NCBI GenBank assembly: GCA_009777735.1
Contig: WRLF01000003.1
Location: 62,001 to 126,000 of the forward strand
Source of the DNA: Treponema sp.
GTDB taxonomy: Bacteria > Spirochaetota > Spirochaetia > Treponematales > Breznakiellaceae
Length of the DNA stretch: 64,000 nt
Direction of reading: 5' to 3'
Part shown: piece by piece, positions 44,324-52,302 of the stretch
How the letters are laid out: the number at the start of each line of letters is the position of its first letter
Position numbering within the stretch: position 1 is the first letter of the stretch
Made by a program: the position numbers and the translations under genes
The notes under the pieces: generated by a model
What the model was told of the DNA's origin: nothing
What the model saw: only the letters and a program-made list of their open reading frames with translations
Database searches by the model: none

Positions 44324-45384
44324 TGCAATTCCTGCTAAAGCCGTTTTATTTATTCAAACGACGTTTTCCGCTGCTCTCTTACATTGTGAACCGGCTGTTC
44401 GTGATGATTGTCATGTTGTTTTTGCTGGGGTTTGCGGTTTTTGGGCTGATGGCTTTGGCGCCGGGCGACATTTTTGACCAGATAATGATGCAGCAATTAC
44501 TGAACAGTGAAGCGCGAACCACCATGGACAACCGGGATTTTACCGATGAGCAAATGGCCGCTTTCCGCACCGAACACGGTCTTGACCAGCCTTTTTACAT
44601 ACAGTACTTCCGCTGGCTGCATCGTGTTGTTGTCCGCGGCGATCTGGGGGTCAGCCTTATCTCCCGTGCGCCGGTGCCGTTCCTTATCACATCGCTGTTG
44701 TTTAATTCGCTGCTGTTAAACCTCATTTCGCTGTTCATGATCACGGTGTTTTCATTTATTCTGGGGGTCTACTTTTCCAGCAAGGCCGGCACGAAAACCG
44801 ATCTTGCGGTAACTTTTATCGCACTGACTTTGCATGCCTTTCCCGGGCTGCTGCTGCTGATTTTGCTGCAATTGTTCGCCTCGGCAACAGGGTTGTTTCC
44901 GGTGACCGGCTACCCGCTTGCTTTAAGTTTTTCCGACGCGCCCGCACAGTTTGTTTTTTCCTACGCCCATCATATCTTCCTGCCGCTATTGGCGGCATTT
45001 CTCGGCGGCATAGGCGGCACCTTGCGCATGGTGCGCGCTACCATGCTTGACCAGCTTGGCCAGCCGTACATTACGAACCTGCGCTCGCGGGGCATTGCCG
45101 AGTGGCGAATCTATTTTCACCATGCCTTCCGCAATACGCTGAACCCCTACATCACCGGCAGCGCCAATATGCTTGCCGGGTTATTTTCCGGCTCGCTCAT
45201 TCTGGAAATTATTTTTGCCTATCCCGGCATAGGCAGACTCATGTACGATGCGGTCTTGCAGCAGGATGTCAACCTGGTGCTTGCCAATATCATGTTTATT
45301 TCGTTTTTAGTATTGGCAGGCATGGCCATAGCCGACATTCTCCTTGCCCTGGTTGACCCCAGGATCCGCTACGGGAAGGAGTGA
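44323..45384 (+). CDS. oligopeptide ABC transporter permease (OppB/DppB type)
   Basis: A 353-residue permease with six hydrophobic segments. The binding-protein-dependent transport signature is seen as R-S-R-G-I-A-E-W-R-I-Y-F-H-H-A-F-R-N-T-L near residues 248-267. The segment D-Q-P-F-Y-I-Q-Y-F-R-W near 90 is typical of OppB. It pairs with the permease half of the next gene, which starts 3 bases after this stop. Confidence 0.93.
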   Translation: MQFLLKPFYLFKRRFPLLSYIVNRLFVMIVMLFLLGFAVFGLMALAPGDIFDQIMMQQLLNSEARTTMDNRDFTDEQMAAFRTEHGLDQPFYIQYFRWLHRVVVRGDLGVSLISRAPVPFLITSLLFNSLLLNLISLFMITVFSFILGVYFSSKAGTKTDLAVTFIALTLHAFPGLLLLILLQLFASATGLFPVTGYPLALSFSDAPAQFVFSYAHHIFLPLLAAFLGGIGGTLRMVRATMLDQLGQPYITNLRSRGIAEWRIYFHHAFRNTLNPYITGSANMLAGLFSGSLILEIIFAYPGIGRLMYDAVLQQDVNLVLANIMFISFLVLAGMAIADILLALVDPRIRYGKE

Positions 45385-45387
45385 GGC

Positions 45388-47565
45388 ATGAAGCGTTTTT
45401 TTGCTTACCTTAAAACACGGCCCATCGCCGCTGTCTCACTCATTGCATTGTGCGTTATTTACCTTATGATGATCTTTGCCGAATTTTTTGCGCCCTACTC
45501 GCCTAACACGTCATTCCACGATAATAGTTATCACCCGCCCAATGTGCGCATCCATCAAGGAAAATTACAGGCGCAGGAACACCGGCTTACCAATGTCGTG
45601 CGGGGCAGATATGTCCGAATAGCAGATCATTACACGCCCATTCAATTTTTCGGCAAAGGCGAACCATACCGCTTATGGGGAATCATCCCCGCCCAGCGCC
45701 ATTTCCTGACCACCGCGCCCGATTCCTATCCGGCATTTCTCATGGGTACCGACAATCTGGGCCGCTGCATGTTTTCCCGGATCATCTACGGCGCCCGCAT
45801 CTCGCTGACCATTGGGTTTGTCGCTACATTCATGTCTCTGGCGTTAGCCGTTCTTTTCGGCGGGCTTGCCGGTTATTACGGCGGCGCGGTTGATTGGTCG
45901 ATCATGCGTTTTGCCGAATTCCTCATGCTGATCCCCGGTTTGTATTTAATTCTTTTTTTACGATCCCTCATGGCAACTACAATGGACACCGGCCAGTCGT
46001 ACATGATGATAACATTGATCCTCTCCCTCATTGGCTGGCCCGGTTCGGCGCGCACCATACGCGGCATGACCCATGCGATCAAGCGCGAGGAATTTGTCCT
46101 CAATGCCCAGCTTGAGATGATCCCTTCTCCGCTTATCATCCTCAAGTTTATCATCCCCCATATCGCCAGTCTGTTAATCGTCAGCATCGCCCTGAGTATC
46201 CCCGGTTTTATCATGACCGAAACCGTCCTCTCCTACCTCGGGCTGGGCATTACCGACCCGGCCGTCAGCTGGGGTTCTCTCATCCGCCGTGACATTCAAA
46301 ACCCCTCGAACCTGCTGGCGTTTCCCTGGTTGCTCAACCCCGTGTGGTTTTTGTTAGGCGTCACATTAGCGTTTAATTTCATCGGCGATGCTCTAAGGGA
46401 TTATTTTGATCCATACCATACTGTTTTTTCTAAGAAAAAAGGGATCAGGGGAAAAAGGGGGATCGGGGATCAGGGATCGGGGATCAGGGATTGTTGTTCG
46501 GAAAACAATGCTGCTTCCGGGTTATCCCCCGGTAGTCCGAATACTGAACCCTGTTCCCCTTCCTCACCCTGGTCCCCGGTCCCTGGTCCCCGGTCCCTGC
46601 TCAATATTACCAACCTGCAAATACACTTCACCGTTCGGCGTGGGAATTCATTTGCACAGGTTCATGCGGTGCGGGGGCTCTCGTTTACGTTGAACAGGGG
46701 CGAGTGCCTGGGTATTGTGGGAGAAAGCGGGTCAGGAAAAAGCGTCAGCACATTGGCGATCCCCGGATTATTGCCTAAAAATGCCGGTGTTTCCGGATCA
46801 ATTCTTTTCGACGGAAAAGAACTGCAGGGGCTGGATCCAAAAGCGCTGCGGGAATACCGGGGGAAAAAGATTGGCATGATCTTTCAGGAGCCGGGACGTT
46901 CTTATGACCCGTTACAACGCATGGACAGTGTATTTTTGGAAACATTCAGGAACAGCGAACCGGACATTACGAAAGAAGAATCGTTAGACAGGGCTGCAGC
47001 ATTGCTGGCTGAAACCGGGCTGGAGCAGGGCAGGGAACGGCTGGGTAATTATCCCCATCAGTTTTCCGGCGGTCAATTACAGCGCATCGGCATTGCACTG
47101 GCATTGGCACAGGGCTGCGAATTGCTGATTGCCGATGAGCCTACCACGGCGTTAGATGTAACGATTCAAAAACAGATTATCGACCTGTTAAAAACCCTGC
47201 GCCGGACGCGGGGCATAACGATCATTTTTATCAGCCATGACATTGAACTGGTAGCGGAAATATCAGACCGTATTATGGTCATGTACGGCGGCATGGAAAT
47301 GGAACTGAACAGCTCGCAGGAAATTCTCAACAATCCGGGGCATCCGTACACGAAAGCACTGCTTGCCTCTTCGCCGCGCTTTGGCAGCCACTACTCGCAG
47401 GAACGGCTCTCCGCCATCCCCGGCAAGATCGGCGACGGCACAGAAGCAGGCTGCCCCTTTGCCCCCCGCTGCGTACAGGCTAAAGATCAATGTTTTAATG
47501 AATTGCCGCCGCTTGCGGTATCCGGCAGCCTGGAAATTAGGTGCAACTTGCCCGGCAAATCCTGA
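45388..47565 (+). CDS. OppC permease fused to OppD ATPase
   Basis: A single 725-residue ORF. Residues 1-about 348 are an OppC/DppC permease (M-G-T-D-N-L-G-R-C-M-F-S-R, then G-S-A-R-T-I-R-G-M and the final G-D-A-L-R-D-Y-F-D-P that normally ends OppC). Residues about 405-725 are an OppD ATPase: Walker A G-E-S-G-S-G-K-S near 445, signature F-S-G-G-Q-L-Q-R, Walker B L-I-A-D-E-P-T-T-A-L-D and the C-terminal zinc-like C-P-F-A-P-R-C...C motif. The 56-residue glycine/proline/serine linker is coded by heptad repeats and contains no ATG or GTG in frame. No OppF-type second ATPase follows, so either the OppD half dimerises or OppF is elsewhere. Confidence 0.85.
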   Translation: MKRFFAYLKTRPIAAVSLIALCVIYLMMIFAEFFAPYSPNTSFHDNSYHPPNVRIHQGKLQAQEHRLTNVVRGRYVRIADHYTPIQFFGKGEPYRLWGIIPAQRHFLTTAPDSYPAFLMGTDNLGRCMFSRIIYGARISLTIGFVATFMSLALAVLFGGLAGYYGGAVDWSIMRFAEFLMLIPGLYLILFLRSLMATTMDTGQSYMMITLILSLIGWPGSARTIRGMTHAIKREEFVLNAQLEMIPSPLIILKFIIPHIASLLIVSIALSIPGFIMTETVLSYLGLGITDPAVSWGSLIRRDIQNPSNLLAFPWLLNPVWFLLGVTLAFNFIGDALRDYFDPYHTVFSKKKGIRGKRGIGDQGSGIRDCCSENNAASGLSPGSPNTEPCSPSSPWSPVPGPRSLLNITNLQIHFTVRRGNSFAQVHAVRGLSFTLNRGECLGIVGESGSGKSVSTLAIPGLLPKNAGVSGSILFDGKELQGLDPKALREYRGKKIGMIFQEPGRSYDPLQRMDSVFLETFRNSEPDITKEESLDRAAALLAETGLEQGRERLGNYPHQFSGGQLQRIGIALALAQGCELLIADEPTTALDVTIQKQIIDLLKTLRRTRGITIIFISHDIELVAEISDRIMVMYGGMEMELNSSQEILNNPGHPYTKALLASSPRFGSHYSQERLSAIPGKIGDGTEAGCPFAPRCVQAKDQCFNELPPLAVSGSLEIRCNLPGKS
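46441..46599. repeat. composite heptad element bridging oppC and oppD
   Basis: Left array of 7-base units (46441-46489, ATCGGGG and ATCAGGG alternating at its end), about 75 bases of core and transition, then a right array (46565-46599) of CACCCTG and GTCCCCG/GTCCCTG alternating. Left and reverse-complemented right units match except T/C at one position, so the arrays could pair. The core starts TTGTTGTTCGGAA, like the core at 24940 on the minus strand. Confidence 0.88.
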
Positions 47566-47617
47566 TTTGTTGTTCTGCCTGGTAACAAACCGTTTGCCTG
47601 CCTTAAGCAAGCAAAAT

Positions 47618-47828
47618 GGGGTTGGCACAGAGGGGTACTCATTCCTGCTGCTCCAGGCCTCGGATACACGCCATTGTGGCGTTTGCCCAACTTTAATGTA
47701 AGCCTTTTAGCTCGTTAAACTTTTACTTGTTGCATTTATTTTCAGGGCAAGCCGACACAATGGTCGGGGTCGGTTACCCCTTTTTCTCGGTGTCGCAGAA
47801 GTCATTCGCACCCCTCTGCGCCAACCCC
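47618..47828. mobile_element. MITE-like element A
   Basis: A 211-base unit with 18-base terminal inverted repeats differing at one base (GGGGTTGGCRCAGAGGGG) and a nested inverted repeat (47671-47688 with 47745-47763). No ORF is present. Its inner sequence matches the element at 49681 in opposite orientation. It fills most of the 328-base gap after the oppC-oppD gene; no clear target-site duplication is seen. Confidence 0.75.
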
Positions 47829-47893
47829 TTTATACCTACTACAAACAGACAAATGGTTTGGGATCAGACCGACAGGAACAAGGTTTACAGAAC

Positions 47894-49282
47894 CTAATGG
47901 CTGCTTCTAAATCTTCCCATCAACAAAGGCATACGCAGGGAGTTTCCAGCTTGCGGCGGCATGTTCATGCCGTACGAAGGAGAAGGACCGCCCATATCCT
48001 CATGTAATACCCACATGAGGTGGCCGGGATTTGCGGCAGATAAAGTATAGGTAATTGCAGAAGGGCTTGTTAGAACACCACTTTCATTTATGGCGTTCCA
48101 GCCTGTCTTCAGATAGATAGTGAAGGCATTAATTGTCTCTAACATACCTTCATTGAAAAAAACCGAATGACCTGCGCTTATGGTTACATCGCTGGCAACG
48201 TAGATATACCTCACAGCTTCATAGAATGTAGCGGTGAGGTTTGATCTTGCAAGAAAACCGGAAGGTGCTTCCAGGCTTAGTCCGGCAGCCTTTGTTGTTG
48301 GAGCGCTAATAGTGATGTTTGTGTTTATATCAGGAAAAAAGAACTCACTTATATCTACCAGAAATGTTGGCGTGCCAATGTTGAAACTCAACTGCCCAGT
48401 GGTTATTGCCCCATTCCCGCCAAGGGAAAAGCTGTTATTGTTCTCATCATAATAAACAGCAGTAACAGCCTCATTGCCAGAGAATGGCAAGAATGTAGGA
48501 ACTCCGGTATAATAATCTACTGTGTGAACTTGCCCACTCAAGTTCAGGGTTGGGCCTAACGGGGCACTGGTATGACTATTACCGTTGTCGTCAGCGTCAT
48601 GTAATACCCACATGAGGTGGCCGGGATTTGCGGCGGATAAAGTTATGGTAACAGCAGAAGGGCTTGACTGCACAGTTTGACTATACAATGCGTTCCAGCC
48701 TTCCTTCAGATGGATAGTGAAGGCATTAACCGTTAATTGAAGACCTTGGTCGAAAAACCTCGAATGGCCTGCACTAATGGTTACATCACTATCAACATAG
48801 AAATACTGCACACCTTCAAAGTTTGTTTCATTGACTCTCATTAGAATATCTGATGATGTTTCCAGACTTAGCACAGCAGCTTTCGCTGCTGGAGAGCTAA
48901 TAGTGAAGTTGTTAAAAATAATAAATTCCGAAACCTCAAATCCCTCGCTTATATCTACCAGGTATGCTGGTGTGCCAATGCTAAAACTCAACTGCCCATT
49001 GGTTATTGCCCCATTCCCGCCAAGGGGAAAACTGTTATCGTTCTCATCATAGTAAACAGCAGTAACAGTTTCATTGTCGGAGAATGGCGTGAATATAAAT
49101 GCTTCGGTATTATAATCAAAATAATCCCATGTGTAAACCTGCCCGCTTAAGTTCAGGGTTGGACCCAACGGAAAACTGGTAACAGGAGTTTTATCGCCAT
49201 TACCATCTGGGCAGGCTGTCATTGTTAACACGATTACCGTAGCAAATGCGATTATCCCAAATAATTTTTTAATGTTCTTCAT
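47894..49282 (-). CDS. lipoprotein with two tandem copies of an unrecognised domain
   Basis: A 462-residue surface or periplasmic lipoprotein. GGAG precedes the ATG at 49282; the signal peptide ends in L-T-M-T-A-C (C24). The mature part is a duplication of about 195 residues: both copies begin P-L-G-P-T-L-N-L-S-G-Q-V and contain A-V-Y-Y-D-E-N, L-G-G-N-G-A-I-T and S-A-A-N-P-G-H-L-M-W-V-L-H. The duplication is also evident in the DNA. The domain is beta-rich and I do not recognise it. A 20-residue tail follows the second copy. The gene is flanked by two inverted MITE-like elements. Confidence 0.75.
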   Translation of the reverse strand: MKNIKKLFGIIAFATVIVLTMTACPDGNGDKTPVTSFPLGPTLNLSGQVYTWDYFDYNTEAFIFTPFSDNETVTAVYYDENDNSFPLGGNGAITNGQLSFSIGTPAYLVDISEGFEVSEFIIFNNFTISSPAAKAAVLSLETSSDILMRVNETNFEGVQYFYVDSDVTISAGHSRFFDQGLQLTVNAFTIHLKEGWNALYSQTVQSSPSAVTITLSAANPGHLMWVLHDADDNGNSHTSAPLGPTLNLSGQVHTVDYYTGVPTFLPFSGNEAVTAVYYDENNNSFSLGGNGAITTGQLSFNIGTPTFLVDISEFFFPDINTNITISAPTTKAAGLSLEAPSGFLARSNLTATFYEAVRYIYVASDVTISAGHSVFFNEGMLETINAFTIYLKTGWNAINESGVLTSPSAITYTLSAANPGHLMWVLHEDMGGPSPSYGMNMPPQAGNSLRMPLLMGRFRSSH

Positions 49283-49336
49283 ATTAAAGAACTCCTTTTG
49301 TATGTTTCCCAGCTTCTGCGTCAACAAAGTTTGCAT

Positions 49337-49680
49337 GAGCGGGAAATCATGGTTGATTAACCCGCCCTCAAGGGCAGGGATATAGCAAGGCCGTATGCCT
49401 TATATCAAATATATTTTGGAAGAAACAGCGGATATATTGTATTATTTTTGATAAATCGTGCTTGTTAAGTAGTTTGTATAGTTGACATAAATCTAAGTGG
49501 TAGTTTTCATATAATTGGGAGCTTGCGACAAGGATAAAGGATAAAGGGAAACTCTGCCTTGCAGGTGTAAATAATAACCATTGAGAAAATACTACCAAAA
49601 ACCAAAAAAATTGTCCATCTGTACAAACAACCTACTATCATTTTTTGTAACCCCTGATATGATGCCCTGGAAACCAGGCC
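49337..49680. other. gene-free AT-rich interval
   Basis: No convincing gene. It contains CCCGCCCTCAAGGGCAGGG (a small hairpin) and an imperfect palindrome GATATAGCAAGGC/GCCTTATATC at 49379-49406. The rest (to 49680) is AT-rich; short ORFs here lack ribosome-binding sites and family features. A promoter for the minus-strand lipoprotein is expected but not clear. Confidence 0.5.
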
Positions 49681-49873
49681 GGCGGCGGCGGGGCGGCGGG
49701 GTGTGAATGACTTCTGCGACACCGGGAAAAATGGGTAACCGACCCCGACCTTCGTATCGGCTTGCCTGACCATTAAAATACTAATTTAGAGTTAGTGGTC
49801 AGGCAAACGTACGAAGGTGTTTATCCAAGGCTTGGAGCAGTAGGAATGAACACTCCGCTGTCCCGCTGCCGCC
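49681..49873. mobile_element. MITE-like element B
   Basis: A 193-base unit with GC-rich imperfect terminal inverted repeats of about 24 bases starting GGCGGC, and a strong internal hairpin (49748-49818). Reverse-complemented, 49698-49761 matches element A 47751-47814 at about 58 of 64 positions by eye, and its other arm matches A 47637-47688 at roughly three quarters. Confidence 0.75.
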
Positions 49874-49902
49874 GGTATGTTACCAGACCGGTAAATAAGG
49901 GT

Positions 49903-50274
49903 TTACGAGAGCCCCCTGTCCGGCCGTAACACCTCCGCTCCGTTGCAGTACACATGGCAGGGGTGTGATCCTTCGGGCAGGTAGCAGTGGACAAGGGCGC
50001 GGATGATTTGGGGAAGCGAGTCTACGGTTTCGGCTTCCTGTACGGCAAAGAGGGCAAGGTTCCCTGCCTTGCCGGATTGGCGCAAGGCGGCAGCGGGGTT
50101 CAGAGCGTCTAAATCTTTAGTCTGCGAAAAGGTTATGGAAACAATGTCCGATTCTTCCAGGTGATTTTTTTCCAGGAGGAAGTTATAAAGGCCGGAAACC
50201 TGTTTACGGATGTCATCAGCGGAATTCTCGCACCGGACGGCACCGCGCAAAGCAAATAAATGTTTCCCGCTCAC
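49903..50274 (-). CDS. aroH: chorismate mutase (AroH type)
   Basis: A 123-residue enzyme converting chorismate to prephenate. It has the AroH-fold hallmarks: A-L-R-G-A near the start, the S-I-T-F-S-Q-T-K-D-L-D-A-L-N-P-A-A-A-L-R block, R-A-L-V-H and the C-terminal H-V-Y-C-N-G-A-E-V-L-R-P-D. Length is normal (127 in Bacillus). The start is GTG and overlaps the stop of the upstream membrane-protein gene (GTGA), so translation is coupled. Confidence 0.9.
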   Translation of the reverse strand: MSGKHLFALRGAVRCENSADDIRKQVSGLYNFLLEKNHLEESDIVSITFSQTKDLDALNPAAALRQSGKAGNLALFAVQEAETVDSLPQIIRALVHCYLPEGSHPCHVYCNGAEVLRPDRGLS

Positions 50275-50651
50275 AGGTTACCCTCGGTGGCGACAATGAT
50301 AAACGAATCGAGCATGGCAAGCACAGCGCTGAGTATTCCGGTAAAAAAATAAATAAATATTCTGAAAAAATTACTGAGGCTGGGATTATTTACCAGGTGT
50401 TGTACGCTGAAACCAAGGGCAAACAGGGAAAATGCGCAGCTTGTCAGCGATGAATATCGCAATATCCTTAACAGGATGAATAATAACCGATCAGAAAAAC
50501 CGGGATCAGGCATGCTGCCTGCTGTGTACACGGTAAAAATAATTATCGAAAAAATAAGGACGTAACGAACGCCCACCCTGGCAATATCAGAAAATATCCA
50601 GCGGCGGACTTTTTCATTTTTTTGGGGTATGTTCTGTATTTCTTTTTCCAT
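50271..50651 (-). CDS. small integral membrane protein
   Basis: A 126-residue protein with a charged N-terminus and three or four hydrophobic segments (about 28-47, 55-80, 95-118). I do not recognise it. It is co-translated with aroH, but nothing links it to aromatic amino-acid synthesis; a conserved Treponema hypothetical is likely. Confidence 0.6.
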   Translation of the reverse strand: MEKEIQNIPQKNEKVRRWIFSDIARVGVRYVLIFSIIIFTVYTAGSMPDPGFSDRLLFILLRILRYSSLTSCAFSLFALGFSVQHLVNNPSLSNFFRIFIYFFTGILSAVLAMLDSFIIVATEGNL

Positions 50652-50664
50652 ATCATATTACCGT

Positions 50665-50715
50665 GGAGTTTTATCCATGGCAAAACTCCTAAGCTCTCCG
50701 GCGCAGCCGGAGAGC
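50665..50715. other. paired hairpins between divergent genes
   Basis: GGAGTTTT/AAAACTCC (50665-50672, 50682-50689) is followed by a perfect 10-base stem GCTCTCCGGC/GCCGGAGAGC (50693-50702, 50706-50715) with a 3-base loop. They lie in the 106-base gap between two divergent genes, in the 5' region of the minus-strand pair. No T-run follows. Confidence 0.7.
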
Positions 50716-50722
50716 AGTTGCT

Positions 50723-50751
50723 TTAACATCAATCTTAGGGTATCATAATAT
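50723..50751 (+). promoter_or_regulatory. promoter of the 50758 gene, probably leaderless
   Basis: TTAACA, 17 bases, TAATAT, then 6 bases to the ATG. Confidence 0.5.
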
Positions 50752-50757
50752 ACAGGT

Positions 50758-51558
50758 ATGAGAAAGTTCTTTACTTGGTTTTTTATATTGGTAATCCTCT
50801 GCGGTGCCGGTTTCTTTTTTGGATGGGCGCAGATGGGGGTACCCCCGGATTCTTACGGGGTTATCCGCTCAAAAACCCACGGGATTGACCAAAACCTGGT
50901 CCGGCCCGGAGAATTCATGTGGGTGTGGTATAAACTTATCCCTACAAACGCTAAAACGATTATATTCCGCCTTGATACTGTCACCAAATCAATTTCTGCG
51001 AAAGAAACCCTTCCTTCCGGCAGGACATATTCCATTTTTACCGGTATGGCAGAAGACTTTTCATGGGAAATTAATGCGGTATTTTCTTTTTCTTTGAACC
51101 CTGAAAGCCTTATTGAACTGGTTTCTGTTAATAATTTTGGTACACAAGAAGAATTGGACCACTATGCCGGTACCATTGCCGGCCAGATTGAACATTATTT
51201 ACTTCGCCGGATAAATTCAAGTGAAGAATTTGTATCGAACATCGAAAATTTACTTAATAACGGTGAGGATAGGGGAATTGAAAGGGAAGTTTTGGAGCAA
51301 TTTCCCCAAATTTCCCATTTTTCCTTAATTGTTCAATCAGCCAAGATGCCTGATTTCGAGGTATACACTTATGCAAAGGAGCTCTATACAGAATATATCG
51401 CCATGCAGAAAGATTTTCTTACCGGAGATGTGGCGGAAAGAGCAAGAGCCCGGGCTGATTTTTTCGGTCGTTTTGGTGAATTGGAATTGTACGGTGAATT
51501 GATTACCAGATTTCCGCTTTTGATTGATTACCTGAACCTGGAAAACAGCAGACAGTAA
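50758..51558 (+). CDS. membrane-anchored protein with SPFH/band-7-like N-terminus
   Basis: A 266-residue protein with one N-terminal hydrophobic helix (about 3-24) and a soluble remainder outside the cytoplasm or facing it. The opening P-P-D-S-Y-G-V-I-R-S-K-T-H-G and L-V-R-P-G-E-F resemble the first strands of band-7/SPFH proteins (stomatin, HflK), but the later part does not give clear motifs. The second half is helical and acidic. Followed by two envelope genes on the same strand; the next has its own promoter. Function unknown. Confidence 0.6.
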   Translation: MRKFFTWFFILVILCGAGFFFGWAQMGVPPDSYGVIRSKTHGIDQNLVRPGEFMWVWYKLIPTNAKTIIFRLDTVTKSISAKETLPSGRTYSIFTGMAEDFSWEINAVFSFSLNPESLIELVSVNNFGTQEELDHYAGTIAGQIEHYLLRRINSSEEFVSNIENLLNNGEDRGIEREVLEQFPQISHFSLIVQSAKMPDFEVYTYAKELYTEYIAMQKDFLTGDVAERARARADFFGRFGELELYGELITRFPLLIDYLNLENSRQ

Positions 51559-51577
51559 CCATTTCGATAGCCTGTTG

Positions 51578-51606
51578 TTGATGTTATAACAATAGTACCA
51601 TATAAT
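51578..51606 (+). promoter_or_regulatory. promoter of the outer-membrane protein gene
   Basis: TTGATG, 17 bases, TATAAT (51601-51606), then AGAGGAG and the ATG at 51626. Confidence 0.65.
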
Positions 51607-51625
51607 TGAGAGAGGAGTTTTTTTG

Positions 51626-52294
51626 ATGCAGAGGGGATTTGTTTTACTGCTGTTGTTATGCTGGTTTTCCGGCCTGAATACCTTTTTATTTGCTTCTGAA
51701 GAGGAAGATGATGATTATGAAGAGGAGCCAGGCTACATCGAAAGCATCCCTATGGAAGACTGGGAAGGATTCGTTCCCGAAATGTATTCCCAGGGAGATC
51801 AAATCTTTACCATAACAGCGGGGACTGTATTTCCCCTGTTTTTTGTTTTTAAAGATGGGGAAAAAAGAGATCACAATTTTAAGCCTCCGGTTGGCGGCAC
51901 CGGATCGCTTTCCTATAACTTTTTTATAAATGCAAATCTTTTCTTTGGTGCTGAAATTGGTTTTACATTCAACTCTACCCTGAGAAACCACATGGTATAT
52001 TTTATACCTATCGGGATGCGGGCCGGCTGGCAGTTTGTGGTTGGCCGTTTGGAATTCCCTTTATATGCCGTGCTTGGATTCGCTCCCATTCGTTATAATA
52101 CCCTCAGTTATACAGGTTTTTTTCTTAGAGGCGGCGGCGGAGCATATTACCGCTTTAGCCCGGATTGGTCATTTGGCATTAATACGGATTGGAACTGGTA
52201 TCCCCAGCGGCCAAAAGATGATGGTTCACAATTAAATAAAAATGTAGATGCGAACATTCTTGGCCTTACTTTATCGGCCCGATACCATTTTTAG
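51626..52294 (+). CDS. small outer-membrane beta-barrel protein
   Basis: A 222-residue exported protein. The signal peptide (to about F-A-S) is followed by an acidic run (E-E-E-D-D-D-Y-E-E-E) and then alternating hydrophobic/polar strands rich in glycine and aromatic residues, ending in a terminal phenylalanine (S-A-R-Y-H-F), the usual signal for BamA recognition. About eight strands are suggested, as in OmpW-like or other small barrels. AGAGGAG precedes the ATG. A lipoprotein gene follows after 8 bases and is likely co-transcribed. Confidence 0.75.
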   Translation: MQRGFVLLLLLCWFSGLNTFLFASEEEDDDYEEEPGYIESIPMEDWEGFVPEMYSQGDQIFTITAGTVFPLFFVFKDGEKRDHNFKPPVGGTGSLSYNFFINANLFFGAEIGFTFNSTLRNHMVYFIPIGMRAGWQFVVGRLEFPLYAVLGFAPIRYNTLSYTGFFLRGGGGAYYRFSPDWSFGINTDWNWYPQRPKDDGSQLNKNVDANILGLTLSARYHF

Positions 52295-52302
52295 GATATA
52301 TT

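Noticed and set aside
46600-46640. Separate oppD start after the heptad element
   Set aside because: No in-frame ATG or GTG in the linker and no Shine-Dalgarno sequence; the frame is continuous from oppC.
49368-49598. Short ORFs in the gap between the lipoprotein gene and element B
   Set aside because: AT-rich sequence, no ribosome-binding sites, no recognisable family, overlapping frames.
47618-49873. Complete insertion sequence
   Set aside because: No transposase gene between or within the inverted elements; only a MITE-like description is supported.
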